DNA of 64,000 bases, taken from assembly GCA_963822575.1 (NCBI GenBank), contig CAWGHZ010000003.1:186001-250000 (forward strand), given 5' to 3'. Shown here piece after piece: positions 16,383-24,609 of the stretch. The notes below the pieces were generated by a model. It was given only the letters and a program-made list of their open reading frames with translations. It searched no databases and was not told where the DNA came from. Made by a program: the position numbers and the translations under genes. How positions within the stretch are numbered: the stretch's first letter is position 1; each line of letters begins with the position of its first letter. This DNA comes from CAWGHZ01 sp963822575. Lineage in GTDB: Bacteria > Pseudomonadota > Alphaproteobacteria > MPNO01 > DASWLB01.

Positions 16383-17876
16383 CTACGCCCGCAACTCGGG
16401 CATCAGGCTCCGGCCCTGGAAGGCGCGCCGGTCCTCGGGGCGGAGCGGAATGCCGTAGAACTCGAGCAGGGTCGGCATGACGTCGAGGATCGACACCTTG
16501 TCGGCGTGGCGCCGATGCGTGCCGGTCTTGAACCACAGCACGCCGTCGGGGTGGTGCATCCCGCTCTTGGTCTCGTTGATGTGGTAGAACACGTCGTAAT
16601 AGGGTCGCGCCCGGTTCGACGCGCCGGCGAGCACCACCTCGGCCGTCTGCGGCACCGGCCCATGGAGCCAGTTGCCGAAATAGAGCGTCCCCGGCTCGGA
16701 TTCGGAGAAGCCGAAGATCTGCTTGCCGTCGTAGCGTACAGAGGCGAGGCGATCCCGCGCCGCGTCCGCCCCCGCTTGGTCGGGGAACCGCGCGATGTAC
16801 TGATGGGTCATCACCGGCTCGACCCGCTCGCAGGCGACGCCGAGCTCGGCCAGGAATGCCGCGATATCGCGCACCCGATAGAACGTGTGGCCGCCCTCGG
16901 CCTCGCCGCGCACGAAGGGCTGCTGGCTGAGCGCGGTGCTCAGGATCAGCATCACGTCGTCGTCCTCGAGCGCGAGGAAATCGCTCACCATACGGTCCAT
17001 CTGCTGGTAGCCGAACAGCACCGCGTCGCCGTAGGTACGTCGGTCCTCGTCCGACGGCTGCACCCGGAACGGGGCGGGATCCATGTGGCGCCAGTAGGCG
17101 TGCTGGTAATGCGCCGTCGAGTTGCAGAAGAAGGTCGAGAAGTCCGGCCGTGCCGTGCGCTGATAGTGGCGGAACAGGTCGAACTGCAGCCGGTCGAGCA
17201 GCGGCGCGCGGCGCCAGTAGCGCCGGCGGTCGAGCTTGTCCGCGATCATTTGCGCGCCGAGCGCCCGCACCGTGGACGGGCGCAACCCGTGCCCGAGCAT
17301 GAAGCCGGCAAAGCGGAGGTATTCGGTCATGCCGAGCGCGAAAGCGGGGTTGGTGTATTCCTGCACGTAGTGCGACACGACCCGTGCGAAGATGTCGAGA
17401 ACGGCCGGGCTCGCCCGCTCGCTGGTACACCACGGGTCGGGCAGGAAGTACGAGCCCGGCGCGTCGAACCCCTTCACGTTCATGCTGGAGCAGCAACCGA
17501 CCCGCCGCCCTTCGGCGATCAGCGCCTGCCAGATGTCGCGATGGCCTGCGCGCGGCCCGTCCGTCAAATGCGCGACGTGATGCTGCTGGTAGTGCAGTCC
17601 GGTGTGCATGGAGTACCACTGCACCCAGGGCTCGAGATACGGGCCGGGTCCGGCATCGGCCTCGCTGACGAAGGCCTGCGAGGCGTCGTAGAAGCGCTTG
17701 AAGTTGGGAAGCTTGCCCTCGCCCATCCAGCGGTCGAGCAGATGCGGGCAGAGCTCATTGAACTCGATCTGGATGATGCGCCGCGTGGCACCGAGGCCCG
17801 GCCGCACCGGCGCCGCAGGCTGCAGGGAGTCCTGATGCTCCGTCCGCCGGGGGTCCGCTCTCAGAAGGTTGGCCAT
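16383..17876 (-). CDS. Alkaline phosphatase-superfamily protein with degenerate metal motif
   Basis: 497 residues from the ATG at 17876. The fold is suggested by the N-terminal strand RRIIQIEFNELCPHLLDRW, the segment MHTGLHYQQHHVAHL where the nucleophile normally sits, and the C-terminal VSILDVMPTLLEFYGIPL, typical of phosphodiesterase/sulfatase-like members. The usual SDHG metal-binding motif appears replaced by LSTALSQQPF. It follows the polysaccharide deacetylase gene (121 bases) in the same direction, so a role in modifying an exported polysaccharide is plausible. It may have lost or altered catalysis. No signal peptide is seen. Confidence 0.75.
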   Translation of the reverse strand: MANLLRADPRRTEHQDSLQPAAPVRPGLGATRRIIQIEFNELCPHLLDRWMGEGKLPNFKRFYDASQAFVSEADAGPGPYLEPWVQWYSMHTGLHYQQHHVAHLTDGPRAGHRDIWQALIAEGRRVGCCSSMNVKGFDAPGSYFLPDPWCTSERASPAVLDIFARVVSHYVQEYTNPAFALGMTEYLRFAGFMLGHGLRPSTVRALGAQMIADKLDRRRYWRRAPLLDRLQFDLFRHYQRTARPDFSTFFCNSTAHYQHAYWRHMDPAPFRVQPSDEDRRTYGDAVLFGYQQMDRMVSDFLALEDDDVMLILSTALSQQPFVRGEAEGGHTFYRVRDIAAFLAELGVACERVEPVMTHQYIARFPDQAGADAARDRLASVRYDGKQIFGFSESEPGTLYFGNWLHGPVPQTAEVVLAGASNRARPYYDVFYHINETKSGMHHPDGVLWFKTGTHRRHADKVSILDVMPTLLEFYGIPLRPEDRRAFQGRSLMPELRA

Positions 17877-17997
17877 GTCACGTCCGTCGAGCTTACGCGC
17901 GCCGTGGCACGCACCGCCCCTCTCCCCAGAGCTGGGCCCAACATATTGCGCTTCGCCACGCTTGTAAACCGCAGCCCCGCATGCCGGGTCCGCGACG

Positions 17998-18990
17998 TCA
18001 TGACGCGAGCGCCATGACTTCGGTCGCTGTGGCCGGCCGGCCGGCCAACTCGCCCATGAACCAGTCGAAATAGGCACGGAACCGGTCGAGGAACTGGGCC
18101 AGCGCAGCGGCGTCGGGGGTGTAGGGCGTGTGGCCCGGCGCGAGCGACGGGCTGTGGTAGGTGAAACTGAATACCCGGTGGCCGCGCGCGTACAGCGCCT
18201 CGGTCAGGCGGCGCATCTCGGCAACGGTCATGCCCTCCGGGGTCAACCGGATACGCTCCAGGAGGTGCGTGCGGGCCAACACCCCCGGCAGGCGCAGCGT
18301 GCGCAGCGGCGGCGCGAAGGTGGCCCCGTAGAACCCGGCGCCGAGCGGCGCCAGGGCGCCGACGAACGCCTGGGTGACCGGCAGCTCTAAGAGCGCGCCC
18401 TGTGGCCCGAACCAGTAGGGCCGCCCCTCCCAGTCGCGGAAATCGGGCCCTTCCTCGGCGCGGAAATCGCCCTCGGGGAGGACGCTGGCGTCGATCCGGT
18501 AGCCGAGCGCGTCGAGGATCTCGGGTGTGGCCGAGCCGATGCCGTAGCGGCCGGCCTTGTAGACGATCGGGCGCGCGCCCATCCGCTCGGCGATCAGGTC
18601 GGTGAGGCATTCGATCTTGGCGCGCTCCAGCTCGGGTGGCAGGTTGCCGGGATAGGAATTGCGGCTGGTGATCGCCTCGGCGAAGGGCGGGTTCACCCAG
18701 GGCTGCATATGGGTGCCGATCTCGCACAGCCCCGCGCTGTGCAGCTCGGCCATCGGTCGCCAGCCCTCCTCCTGGCTCGCCACCGGGTAGTCGATCACGT
18801 AGGTCGGGCGGATCGCGTAACGCTCGAAGACGCGATGCGCGCTTTCCTGGGCGCGCATCGCCGTCACAGCCACGTTTTCGCGGGCCGGCGGCCGCGTCCA
18901 GTCGAACTCCTCCTCGGTGTCGACCACAACCACCAGCAGGGGCGCGTCGGTCGCGATTCGCGCCACCCGCCAGTGGCCATTCTTCAGCAT
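17998..18990 (-). CDS. Polysaccharide deacetylase family protein (WalW-like)
   Basis: 330 residues with the NodB-like fold. The metal/catalytic aspartates lie in VVVVDTEEEFDW near residues 20-31, and the His motif is EIGTHMQPW near 92-100, the pattern seen in WalW-type deacetylases rather than the classical TFDDG/HSXXH pair. ARPIVYKAGRYGIG (near 138-151) and FSFTYHSPSLAPGHTPY near the end are also conserved features. No signal peptide, so action on a cytoplasmic or lipid-linked glycan is possible. It sits between the small protein at 19180-19338 and the phosphatase-like gene and may belong to the sigma-54 unit starting near 19540. Confidence 0.87.
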   Translation of the reverse strand: MLKNGHWRVARIATDAPLLVVVVDTEEEFDWTRPPARENVAVTAMRAQESAHRVFERYAIRPTYVIDYPVASQEEGWRPMAELHSAGLCEIGTHMQPWVNPPFAEAITSRNSYPGNLPPELERAKIECLTDLIAERMGARPIVYKAGRYGIGSATPEILDALGYRIDASVLPEGDFRAEEGPDFRDWEGRPYWFGPQGALLELPVTQAFVGALAPLGAGFYGATFAPPLRTLRLPGVLARTHLLERIRLTPEGMTVAEMRRLTEALYARGHRVFSFTYHSPSLAPGHTPYTPDAAALAQFLDRFRAYFDWFMGELAGRPATATEVMALAS

Positions 18991-19179
18991 TAATATTTAA
19001 CCCGGCACGTTGGCGCGGCGGCGATTTAGTTGTTTCGGGCGAGACTAGGCACGCGCCATCGCCTTGTAAAGGCGGCGAACGCACCGTCGCGCGCGAAGTT
19101 CCGCGCGTGGGAGTGTGCCGGCAAACCACAAAGAACCGCTTAACCCGGCAAGCCCAGGCGCGGCGCCGGGAGGACCGCG

Positions 19180-19338
19180 CTACGATTCGAGCCCCTCCAG
19201 GATGGCCAGCACGTCCGTCATGTTCTCGGCCAGGAAGGTTTTGGGTTCGCGCAGCAGCGCCACAAGGCTGTCCCGCTCATCACCGGTCAGTTCGTCGAGG
19301 AAGCGCTTCAGCTTCGGCGCGACGATGTCGTCTTTCAT
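19180..19338 (-). CDS. Small helical protein, 52 residues
   Basis: Not a recognised family. The sequence MKDDIVAPKLKRFLDELTGD followed by ERDSLVALLREPKTFLAENM is amphipathic, charged and predicted helical, unlike the arginine/proline-rich junk frames common in this GC-rich DNA, so I consider it real. The ATG at 19338 was chosen because the longer in-frame extension is of the junk type; no strong ribosome site is visible. It is the first plausible gene downstream of the sigma-54 promoter at 19552-19569, leaving a leader of about 200 bases, and precedes the polysaccharide deacetylase in the same direction. Confidence 0.5.
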   Translation of the reverse strand: MKDDIVAPKLKRFLDELTGDERDSLVALLREPKTFLAENMTDVLAILEGLES

Positions 19339-19551
19339 AGTGCACCCCGCGCCAACCCGGCACTGGCGAAAACGGCGACCCGGAGACTTCCGGGCCGCCG
19401 TTCCCGTGGGCGGACCGCCAGGGGTTGGCGTCAAGCGGTCCGCTTGCGGCGCCTCGCAAACTCATACGCGCCCAGCCATCGAGACGCCCGCGACTGGTTC
19501 GTCCGGTCGGCATGGGCCTCTACCTGCCCTTTGCCGCCTTCATTCTAAACT

Positions 19552-19569
19552 ATGCAAGATTCGTGCCAG
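19552..19569 (-). promoter_or_regulatory. Sigma-54 (-24/-12) promoter
   Basis: Read on the minus strand the element is CTGGCACGAATCTTGCAT, matching the consensus TGGCAC-N5-TTGC exactly with the correct GG-to-GC spacing. It points towards the small protein and polysaccharide deacetylase. A pair of upstream sites identical in type to those of the PEP-CTERM genes lies 62 bases upstream. Confidence 0.8.
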
Positions 19570-19630
19570 TTGAGGACGCGCAACAATATCAATAGGTTGA
19601 TGTGGTGGGCGGCCGACGGCCACGCCGGTT

Positions 19631-19690
19631 TGTAAAAAATTCCGACAGGTTCGCGGTCGACCCGGCGATTCCCTGTAAAAAAACCCGACA
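19631..19690 (-). promoter_or_regulatory. Paired upstream activator sites (TGT-N11-ACA), 43 bp apart
   Basis: Two 17-bp sites on the plus strand, TGTAAAAAATTCCGACA (19631-19647) and TGTAAAAAAACCCGACA (19674-19690), in the same orientation with start-to-start spacing of 43 bases (about four helical turns). They match the sites TGTAAAATCTACCGAC(A/G) seen before the two PEP-CTERM genes. Their placement upstream of a sigma-54 promoter fits binding of an NtrC-family activator. Confidence 0.72.
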
Positions 19691-19735
19691 CGAGGTCCTG
19701 CCCCTCCCCTGCCTAACCGGCCCCCACGGTTTATT

Positions 19736-19765
19736 CTGAATCGATATATTGCAAATCGAATTCAG
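19736..19765. promoter_or_regulatory. Inverted repeat, candidate PadR operator
   Basis: CTGAATCGAT (19736-19745) and ATCGAATTCAG (19755-19765) form an imperfect dyad with one extra base in the right arm, in an AT-rich patch about 50 bases before the PadR start codon. PadR regulators usually repress their own gene, so this is a likely autoregulatory site. Inferred from position and symmetry. Confidence 0.45.
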
Positions 19766-19814
19766 CCCTGTATTCTTTCCATCGGCGCGGCACGGGACGC
19801 GCGAGGGGACGACG

Positions 19815-20360
19815 ATGGACGTGAAGACCTTGTGCCTGGGTGTCCTGGAGCGCGGCAACGCCACCGGCTACGAGATCAAACGGCAGTGCGAGGAAGGCCC
19901 CTACGCCGACGTGTGCCCGGCGGGGTTCGGCTCGATCTATCCGGCGCTGACCGCGCTGGCGGCCGACGGGCTGGTGACCTGCACCGCGGTGCCGCAGGAC
20001 GGAAGGCCGGACAAGAAGGTCTACCACCTCACCTCGCGCGGCCGGCTGGAGCTGCTGCACGCGGTAGGCCGGCCGCCGGCGCGCGACCGGCAGCGCTCGG
20101 ACACGCTGTTCGCCTTCACTTTCGGGCACCTGATCCCGGCGCACCGGCTCGACCGCATGGTGGACGACCGGATCGCCGAGCTGCACGGCCGCATCGCGGA
20201 GCTCGAGCGCCGCGCCGACAACGATGGCGCGGCGGGCGAGGCGTTCGTGCGCGGCTACGGCATTGCGGCCTGCCGCGCCCAGATCGAATATCTCAAGGCC
20301 AACCGGCACCTGCTGCTGCGCGCCGCGCTGGACGCTCCCCGGCCCGAGCCCGTCGGGTAG
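19815..20360 (+). CDS. PadR family transcriptional regulator
   Basis: 181 residues from the ATG at 19815, preceded by GAGGGG. The N-terminal winged helix begins MDVKTLCLGVLERGNATGYE and contains FGSIYPALTALAADGLV (near 36-52), the recognition-helix region of PadR proteins, then KKVYHLTSRGR in the wing. The C-terminal half (near 105-175) is the helical dimerisation domain of the Vir type. PadR proteins repress detoxification or phenolic-acid genes and respond to small ligands. The target is unknown; a dyad at 19736-19765 suggests autoregulation. Confidence 0.92.
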   Translation: MDVKTLCLGVLERGNATGYEIKRQCEEGPYADVCPAGFGSIYPALTALAADGLVTCTAVPQDGRPDKKVYHLTSRGRLELLHAVGRPPARDRQRSDTLFAFTFGHLIPAHRLDRMVDDRIAELHGRIAELERRADNDGAAGEAFVRGYGIAACRAQIEYLKANRHLLLRAALDAPRPEPVG

Positions 20361-20461
20361 CGGGTCGATACATGCTTTTCCGGGGCCGCGTCCCGGAGTA
20401 TCATTTACGCAATCAGAAACCGGAGGGGCTGGACGTCCTACCATCGAGAGGAGGGTTGGCG

Positions 20462-20677
20462 ATGGACGACCAGAGACCTGGACTCGACAGCCTTTTGGAG
20501 AGCGAAGCGGCAGCGCGCCCGGATGCGCTCCAACGCCTCTCGGCAAGCGACCTGATTTGCGAGCTCTATTACGCGGCCGCCGACCTGCGCCGCCGCCCCG
20601 GCCGCGCCACCCTCGCCCGCATCGCGCGCCTGCTCGAGGATCTGGCGCACGCGCTGGAACGCCCCCCCGCCCCCTGA
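20462..20677 (+). CDS. Small hypothetical protein, 71 residues
   Basis: Not recognised. A strong ribosome site (GGAGGG) precedes the ATG. The product MDDQRPGLDSLLESEAAARP continues as a helical, acidic-then-basic protein with ICELYYAAADLRRRPGRATL near 32-51; no membrane segment or signal peptide. It lies 101 bases after padR in the same direction and is convergent with the acyl-CoA dehydrogenase gene. Good codon usage and ribosome site argue that it is expressed. Confidence 0.62.
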   Translation: MDDQRPGLDSLLESEAAARPDALQRLSASDLICELYYAAADLRRRPGRATLARIARLLEDLAHALERPPAP

Positions 20678-20687
20678 CCCGGCGGCT

Positions 20688-21851
20688 CTACCGCCAGCTC
20701 GGCAGCTCGAGGACGCGGCGCGCGAGAATGTTGCGCTGGATCTCGTTCGACCCGCCATAGATCGAGGCGCGCCGCACCTGGCGGTAAAGCGTCGAGACCT
20801 GCATCCGGCCGTCGGCGGTTTCGATCCAGCCATCCTCGGCGCCGAGCGCGCCCGCCGCCTCCATCAGCAGGTCGGCGGTGCGCTGCAGCGTCTCCGACCC
20901 GGCGATCTTGAGGAGCGAGGCCTCCGGCCCGAGCGGGCGGCCGGCATTCACCAGCTCGACCGCGTGGCTGTAGAGCGCGGCAAAGGCGAGCACGTCGAGC
21001 TCGGCCTGGGCGAGCCGGTCGCAGAAGGCGGGATCGGCATCGGCGCCGGTCGCCTTGGCCACCTGGCGCACGCGATCGAGCGCGTCGAACCCCATCTGCG
21101 GACTGCCCGAGCCGAGCCGTTCGTGCGCGAGCAGCGCGTTGGCGACGCGCCAGCCGTCGTTGAGCTTGCCGACGAGGTTGGCCATCGGCACGCGCACGTC
21201 GTCGAAGAACACCTCGGCGAGCTCGTCGTCGTCGGCGATGGTGCGGATGGGGCGCGGCGTGATGCCGGGCGTCTTCATGTCGACCAGGATGAAGCTGATG
21301 CCGGCCTGCGGCTTGGCCTCCGGGTCGGTGCGCACCAGCATGAAGATCCAGTCGGCATTGTGCGCCCAGGTGGTCCAGATCTTCTGGCCGTTGACCACGA
21401 AATGGTCGCCCACGATCTCGGCGCGGGTGCGGAGGCTGGTCAGGTCCGACCCGGCGTTCGGCTCGGAATAGCCCTGGCACCAGATCGCGTCGCCCGGCGG
21501 GATCGGCGGCAGGTGCCGGCGCTTTTGTTCCTCGGTGCCGAACTGCATGAGGAGCGGGCCGATATGGTTGAGCGCCTGGCCCGAGATCTCCGGCGCGCGG
21601 GCTCGCGCCAGCTCCTCCTTGGTGATGACCTGCTGGCTGAACGGCCGCGCCGACCCGCCCCATTCCTTCGGCCAGTGCGGCGCGACGTAGCCGCCCTCCC
21701 ACAGCTTGCGCTGCCAGGCCATGACGGTGTCCTTCGGCGGGCGCGTGCCGTAACCGCGCCAGGCGTCGGGCAGGTTCACGGCGATCCAGGCGCGGAACTC
21801 CGCACGGAACGCCGCGTCCTCCGCGCTGTCCTCGCGGAAGCGGATCTGCAC
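20688..21851 (-). CDS. Acyl-CoA dehydrogenase
   Basis: 387 residues, normal for the family. Typical blocks: GYVAPHWPKEWGG near 53-65, CQGYSEPNAGSDLTSLRTRA near 124-143 (flavin/substrate contact), KIWTTWAHNADWIF near 156-169, and YGGSNEIQRNILARRVL near 367-383 where the C-terminal FAD-binding arginine sits. It would introduce a 2,3 double bond into an acyl-CoA using electron transfer flavoprotein. It starts two bases after the stop of an LLM-class oxidoreductase, so the two are surely one operon. Substrate unknown. Confidence 0.93.
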   Translation of the reverse strand: MQIRFREDSAEDAAFRAEFRAWIAVNLPDAWRGYGTRPPKDTVMAWQRKLWEGGYVAPHWPKEWGGSARPFSQQVITKEELARARAPEISGQALNHIGPLLMQFGTEEQKRRHLPPIPPGDAIWCQGYSEPNAGSDLTSLRTRAEIVGDHFVVNGQKIWTTWAHNADWIFMLVRTDPEAKPQAGISFILVDMKTPGITPRPIRTIADDDELAEVFFDDVRVPMANLVGKLNDGWRVANALLAHERLGSGSPQMGFDALDRVRQVAKATGADADPAFCDRLAQAELDVLAFAALYSHAVELVNAGRPLGPEASLLKIAGSETLQRTADLLMEAAGALGAEDGWIETADGRMQVSTLYRQVRRASIYGGSNEIQRNILARRVLELPSWR

Positions 21852-21853
21852 GC

Positions 21854-23014
21854 TTACTCTGCCGCGGCGCGGGCGGGCGCGGCGGCGCGGAAGTGCGGCA
21901 TGACCTCCTTGGCGAACATCTCGATGTTCTTGCGGGTAAGCTCGCCCGGCAGCGTGCCGAACTGCGAGAAGATCAGGAGGTTGTCGAACTTCGCCGCCGC
22001 CCGGTATTCCTCGAGGCGCCGGCGCACCGTGGCGGGCGAGCCGATAATCACCCAGCCCGCCTCGTTGAGCGTCTCGGCGGTCTGCTGCGCGCGGTTGGTC
22101 ATCACCTTGTTCATGGCGATGGCCTTGAGCGAGCCGATCGAGGTGTAGCCCGGCGGCAGCAGGAACTCGGCCGGGGTCTTCAGGAACTTGTGCAGGAAGT
22201 TCTCGACGTGCGGCTTCGCCTCGCGCATGGCGATCTCATCGGTCTCGGCGACGTAGACCGGCGCGGCCCAGGCGAGCTGCGACGGCGTCGACTGGTAGCC
22301 GTTCTTCGCGGCCTGCTGGCGGTACATCTCGAAATACTTCGCCACCGAAGAGAATGCCGAGTAGGTCTGGCAGTAGGTGTATTTCATCTTGGCCGCCCAG
22401 ACGATCGTCTCGGACGAGCCCTGCGAGGGGATCCAGATCGGCGGGTGCGGCGTCTGGTAGCAGCGCGGCCACGGGTTGACGTAGTTGAAGTCGTAATGCT
22501 TGCCGTGGTGGCGGAATGGGCCCGGCTCGGTCCAGGCGCGGATGATCAAATCGTGCGCCTCGTGGAAGCGCTCGTGCGACTCGCCCGGGTTCGCCATGGT
22601 CGAGTGGTACTCGGTGCCGACGCCGCGCACGAACCCGCCGATGAACTTGCCCCGCATCAGATTGTCGAGGATGGCGTACTCCTCGGCGACGACCAGCGGG
22701 TTGTTGAGCAGCGGCAGCGCGCGGCCCAGCACGGCGAGCTTGGCGTTCTTGAGCTTGCGCGCGAGCGCGCCGGCGAACACGGTCGGCGTCGGCATCAGCC
22801 CGTAGGCGGTCTGGTGATGCTCGTTGACGCACACCCCGTCATAGCCGAGCGAGTCGGCGAATTCGAGTTCGTCGAGATAGCGGTGATAGAGCTCGGCGCC
22901 CTTCACCGGATCGTACAGGCTGTTGGGCAGCACCACCCAGCTCGACGGGTACTCGTCCGCCTCGGTGAAGTCGAGATGCGCGTAGGGCATCAAATGGAAG
23001 CAGAAGAATTGCAT
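21854..23014 (-). CDS. LLM class flavin-dependent oxidoreductase
   Basis: Luciferase-like monooxygenase fold, 386 residues from the ATG at 23014 (GGGAGG six bases upstream). Key stretches: DGVCVNEHHQTAYGLMPTP near 60-78, LNNPLVVAEEYAILDNLMRG near 102-121, and GFVRGVGTEYHSTMANP near 126-142. This is the alkanal/limonene-type LLM group rather than the enzyme at 4483. It is followed after two bases by an acyl-CoA dehydrogenase, suggesting joint action in degrading an alicyclic or branched compound, which is inference. Confidence 0.9.
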   Translation of the reverse strand: MQFFCFHLMPYAHLDFTEADEYPSSWVVLPNSLYDPVKGAELYHRYLDELEFADSLGYDGVCVNEHHQTAYGLMPTPTVFAGALARKLKNAKLAVLGRALPLLNNPLVVAEEYAILDNLMRGKFIGGFVRGVGTEYHSTMANPGESHERFHEAHDLIIRAWTEPGPFRHHGKHYDFNYVNPWPRCYQTPHPPIWIPSQGSSETIVWAAKMKYTYCQTYSAFSSVAKYFEMYRQQAAKNGYQSTPSQLAWAAPVYVAETDEIAMREAKPHVENFLHKFLKTPAEFLLPPGYTSIGSLKAIAMNKVMTNRAQQTAETLNEAGWVIIGSPATVRRRLEEYRAAAKFDNLLIFSQFGTLPGELTRKNIEMFAKEVMPHFRAAAPARAAAE

Positions 23015-23203
23015 GGCGGCCCTCCCGGGCGTGTGCGCGCGACGTCTCCGAAACCATAGACCGCCCGACCCCGCCCCGTCCACCGCCCGACCCTCTTCGA
23101 CGTTCGCCACGTGCGCCCGCCGGGCGCGTCTCGAAGGGCGAACGGGTGAGCGGCCACCGCCCAGGCCGCGTCGGGCCGCCGCCGTGCACCCGCGCGCCGC
23201 CCG

Positions 23204-23341
23204 ATGTCTCCCGTATGTCGCCTGAATGTCGCCTGTAGGTAACCTCTATGTCGCCTCTGGGTAACCTCTATGTCGCCTGATGTCTCCTCTATGTCGCCTG
23301 ATGTCTCCTCACAAACCATTGAAATCACTGCGATGTCGCCT
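23204..23341. repeat. Nine-copy 9-bp array ATGTCKCCY
   Basis: Copies begin at 23204, 23215, 23226, 23248, 23270, 23280, 23291, 23301 and 23333: six are ATGTCGCCT, the others ATGTCTCCC or ATGTCTCCT. Two copies are separated from the next by GGTAACCTCT. Start-to-start distances are mostly 10-11 or 22 bases, i.e. one or two helical turns, as in iterons or clustered protein-binding sites. Function unknown; no transposase or replication gene adjoins. Confidence 0.75.
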
Positions 23342-23585
23342 CAAACCGCCGGAAAACTCGTTTCAGGCAACCTGCTCGGCCAGTCGGCGGTCCAACCACC
23401 CGCAAACCAGCCGGTCCTTGTACAGGAATTTGTTCCGAAACGCAAGTCCACGGTCGGCGGAACACGAACGATCCGGCCGTTCACATCCGACCCACGTCCG
23501 AACCGCCATGCCCGGACTTATTCGACTTGTTCCGGGCATCTACGCCTGCAAATGAATAGGTTTCCGCACCCCCCAAATCCGACTT

Positions 23586-23882
23586 GCGCGAGGCGCGGAT
23601 TTCCTCGCCTTCGCGAGCCCGATTTCAGAGGGGTTTTCGGCACCCCGGCTCGGCCAGGATCGCGAGCGGGAAAGGGAGCGGCGCCGTCCGGTGCGGTTGG
23701 GCCACCCTCCCTCGCGCTGGCGTCGTCTGGCGGTCGTGCTACGCCGCGCGGCCGGCATGCGACCGGGGGTGGGGTCGCGGGGCCGGCTTTGGGGGCACGG
23801 GGTACCCCGTCGCTGTGCCGGGTGCTTGCCGCACCAGAAGCCCGGCCGAAGCGTTCCGAAAAATTTTCGAGAGGGCGCGGGA
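23586..23882. repeat. Duplicated block R1, left copy
   Basis: About 300 bases closely matching 25226-25527, from GCGCGAGGCGCGGATTTCC to TTTTCGAGAGGGCGCGGGA. It is the downstream flank of the first PEP-CTERM gene; the second copy flanks the second gene in the same position. Confidence 0.85.
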
Positions 23883-23902
23883 TTGCTGGGGCAAAAGCGA
23901 AA

Positions 23903-23926
23903 ACGGCGGCACCGTAGAACCGCCGT
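23903..23926 (-). terminator. Intrinsic terminator of first PEP-CTERM gene
   Basis: ACGGCGG (23903-23909) pairs with CCGCCGT (23920-23926) around a 10-base loop. On the minus strand the stem is followed by TTTTCGCTTTTGC, a T-rich tail. It lies 27 bases past the stop codon of the gene ending at 23954. Confidence 0.7.
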
Positions 23927-23953
23927 CAATCCTGGCAATCGTTGGCCGAATTG

Positions 23954-24544
23954 TCAGGCCGTGCGGCGCTTGCGCCGTGCCCAGCCTAAACCCGCAAGGC
24001 CGAAGCCGAACAGGGCGAGGGTGGCAGGCTCCGGAGCGTCTACGTCCGATAGCACGTCGATACTTACCAACTCCCCGCGGTCGTTATTGTATACTAAGGC
24101 ATGCTGCAGTAAACCCGTTTCAACGATTGTCGCGGAAGGTGCAACGCCTACAACAAACTGATCTGGGTCCGAAATGAAGTCGATGACGGTAAAGGAAGGG
24201 ATAAATTGGTGAACCCAAACTTGGTCGGATATAGGTCCGCCCGCACTTTCAAGAATATTGACTAAATATTCATTGTCAGACATTCCATTTCCGATATGAC
24301 TCAAGGTGGCGTCCGCGCTGTAACCTGTCGGAACATCCGGAGAAGAAAGGTGAAACGTTTCTGCGCCATTGCCCTTCGTTAGATCGATCATGTTTCCATT
24401 TATGTCAAAGCCGCCTAAATGGATGCCAGCCTCGTTGGGTAGTTCTTCAAATTGTATGACAACGCTGGCATTGGCCGGCGACAGAGACCACAACCACCCT
24501 GCGCTGAAGACTGCCACGAATTTCGCAACGGAGACGAGCTTCAT
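23954..24544 (-). CDS. PEP-CTERM sorting domain-containing secreted protein
   Basis: 196 residues from the ATG at 24544, with GGAGG upstream. Signal peptide: MKLVSVAKFVAVFSAGWLWS, cleavage likely after NASA or PANA near residue 27. The middle (residues 30-160) is a secreted, beta-rich domain with no recognised catalytic motif. The C-terminus DAPEPATLALFGFGLAGLGW followed by ARRKRR is a textbook PEP-CTERM signal, recognised by an exosortase that cleaves and exports the protein together with an exopolysaccharide. Expression is likely from the sigma-54 promoter at 24610-24627. Codon usage is less GC-biased than in neighbouring genes, as is common for these proteins. Confidence 0.9.
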   Translation of the reverse strand: MKLVSVAKFVAVFSAGWLWSLSPANASVVIQFEELPNEAGIHLGGFDINGNMIDLTKGNGAETFHLSSPDVPTGYSADATLSHIGNGMSDNEYLVNILESAGGPISDQVWVHQFIPSFTVIDFISDPDQFVVGVAPSATIVETGLLQHALVYNNDRGELVSIDVLSDVDAPEPATLALFGFGLAGLGWARRKRRTA

Positions 24545-24609
24545 TTTCGGCCTCCGGCCCAAGGGGACGCGCGGCATTTTACCATCGCGGCCAGTTCGTG
24601 CCCTTAACC

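Larger units (their letters stand above)
23015..23953. other. Gene-poor stretch: 9-bp array, duplicated block, terminator
   Basis: No protein gene is supported here. It holds the promoter region of the LLM operon, the ATGTCKCCY array (23204-23341), the left copy of a 300-bp duplicated block (23586-23882) and the terminator of the first PEP-CTERM gene (23903-23926). Open frames in it are of low-complexity, arginine-rich type. Confidence 0.6.

Noticed and set aside
23204..23341. The 9-bp array considered as a CRISPR
   Set aside because: Units are 9 bp with 1-13 bp gaps and no unique spacers; no cas genes.
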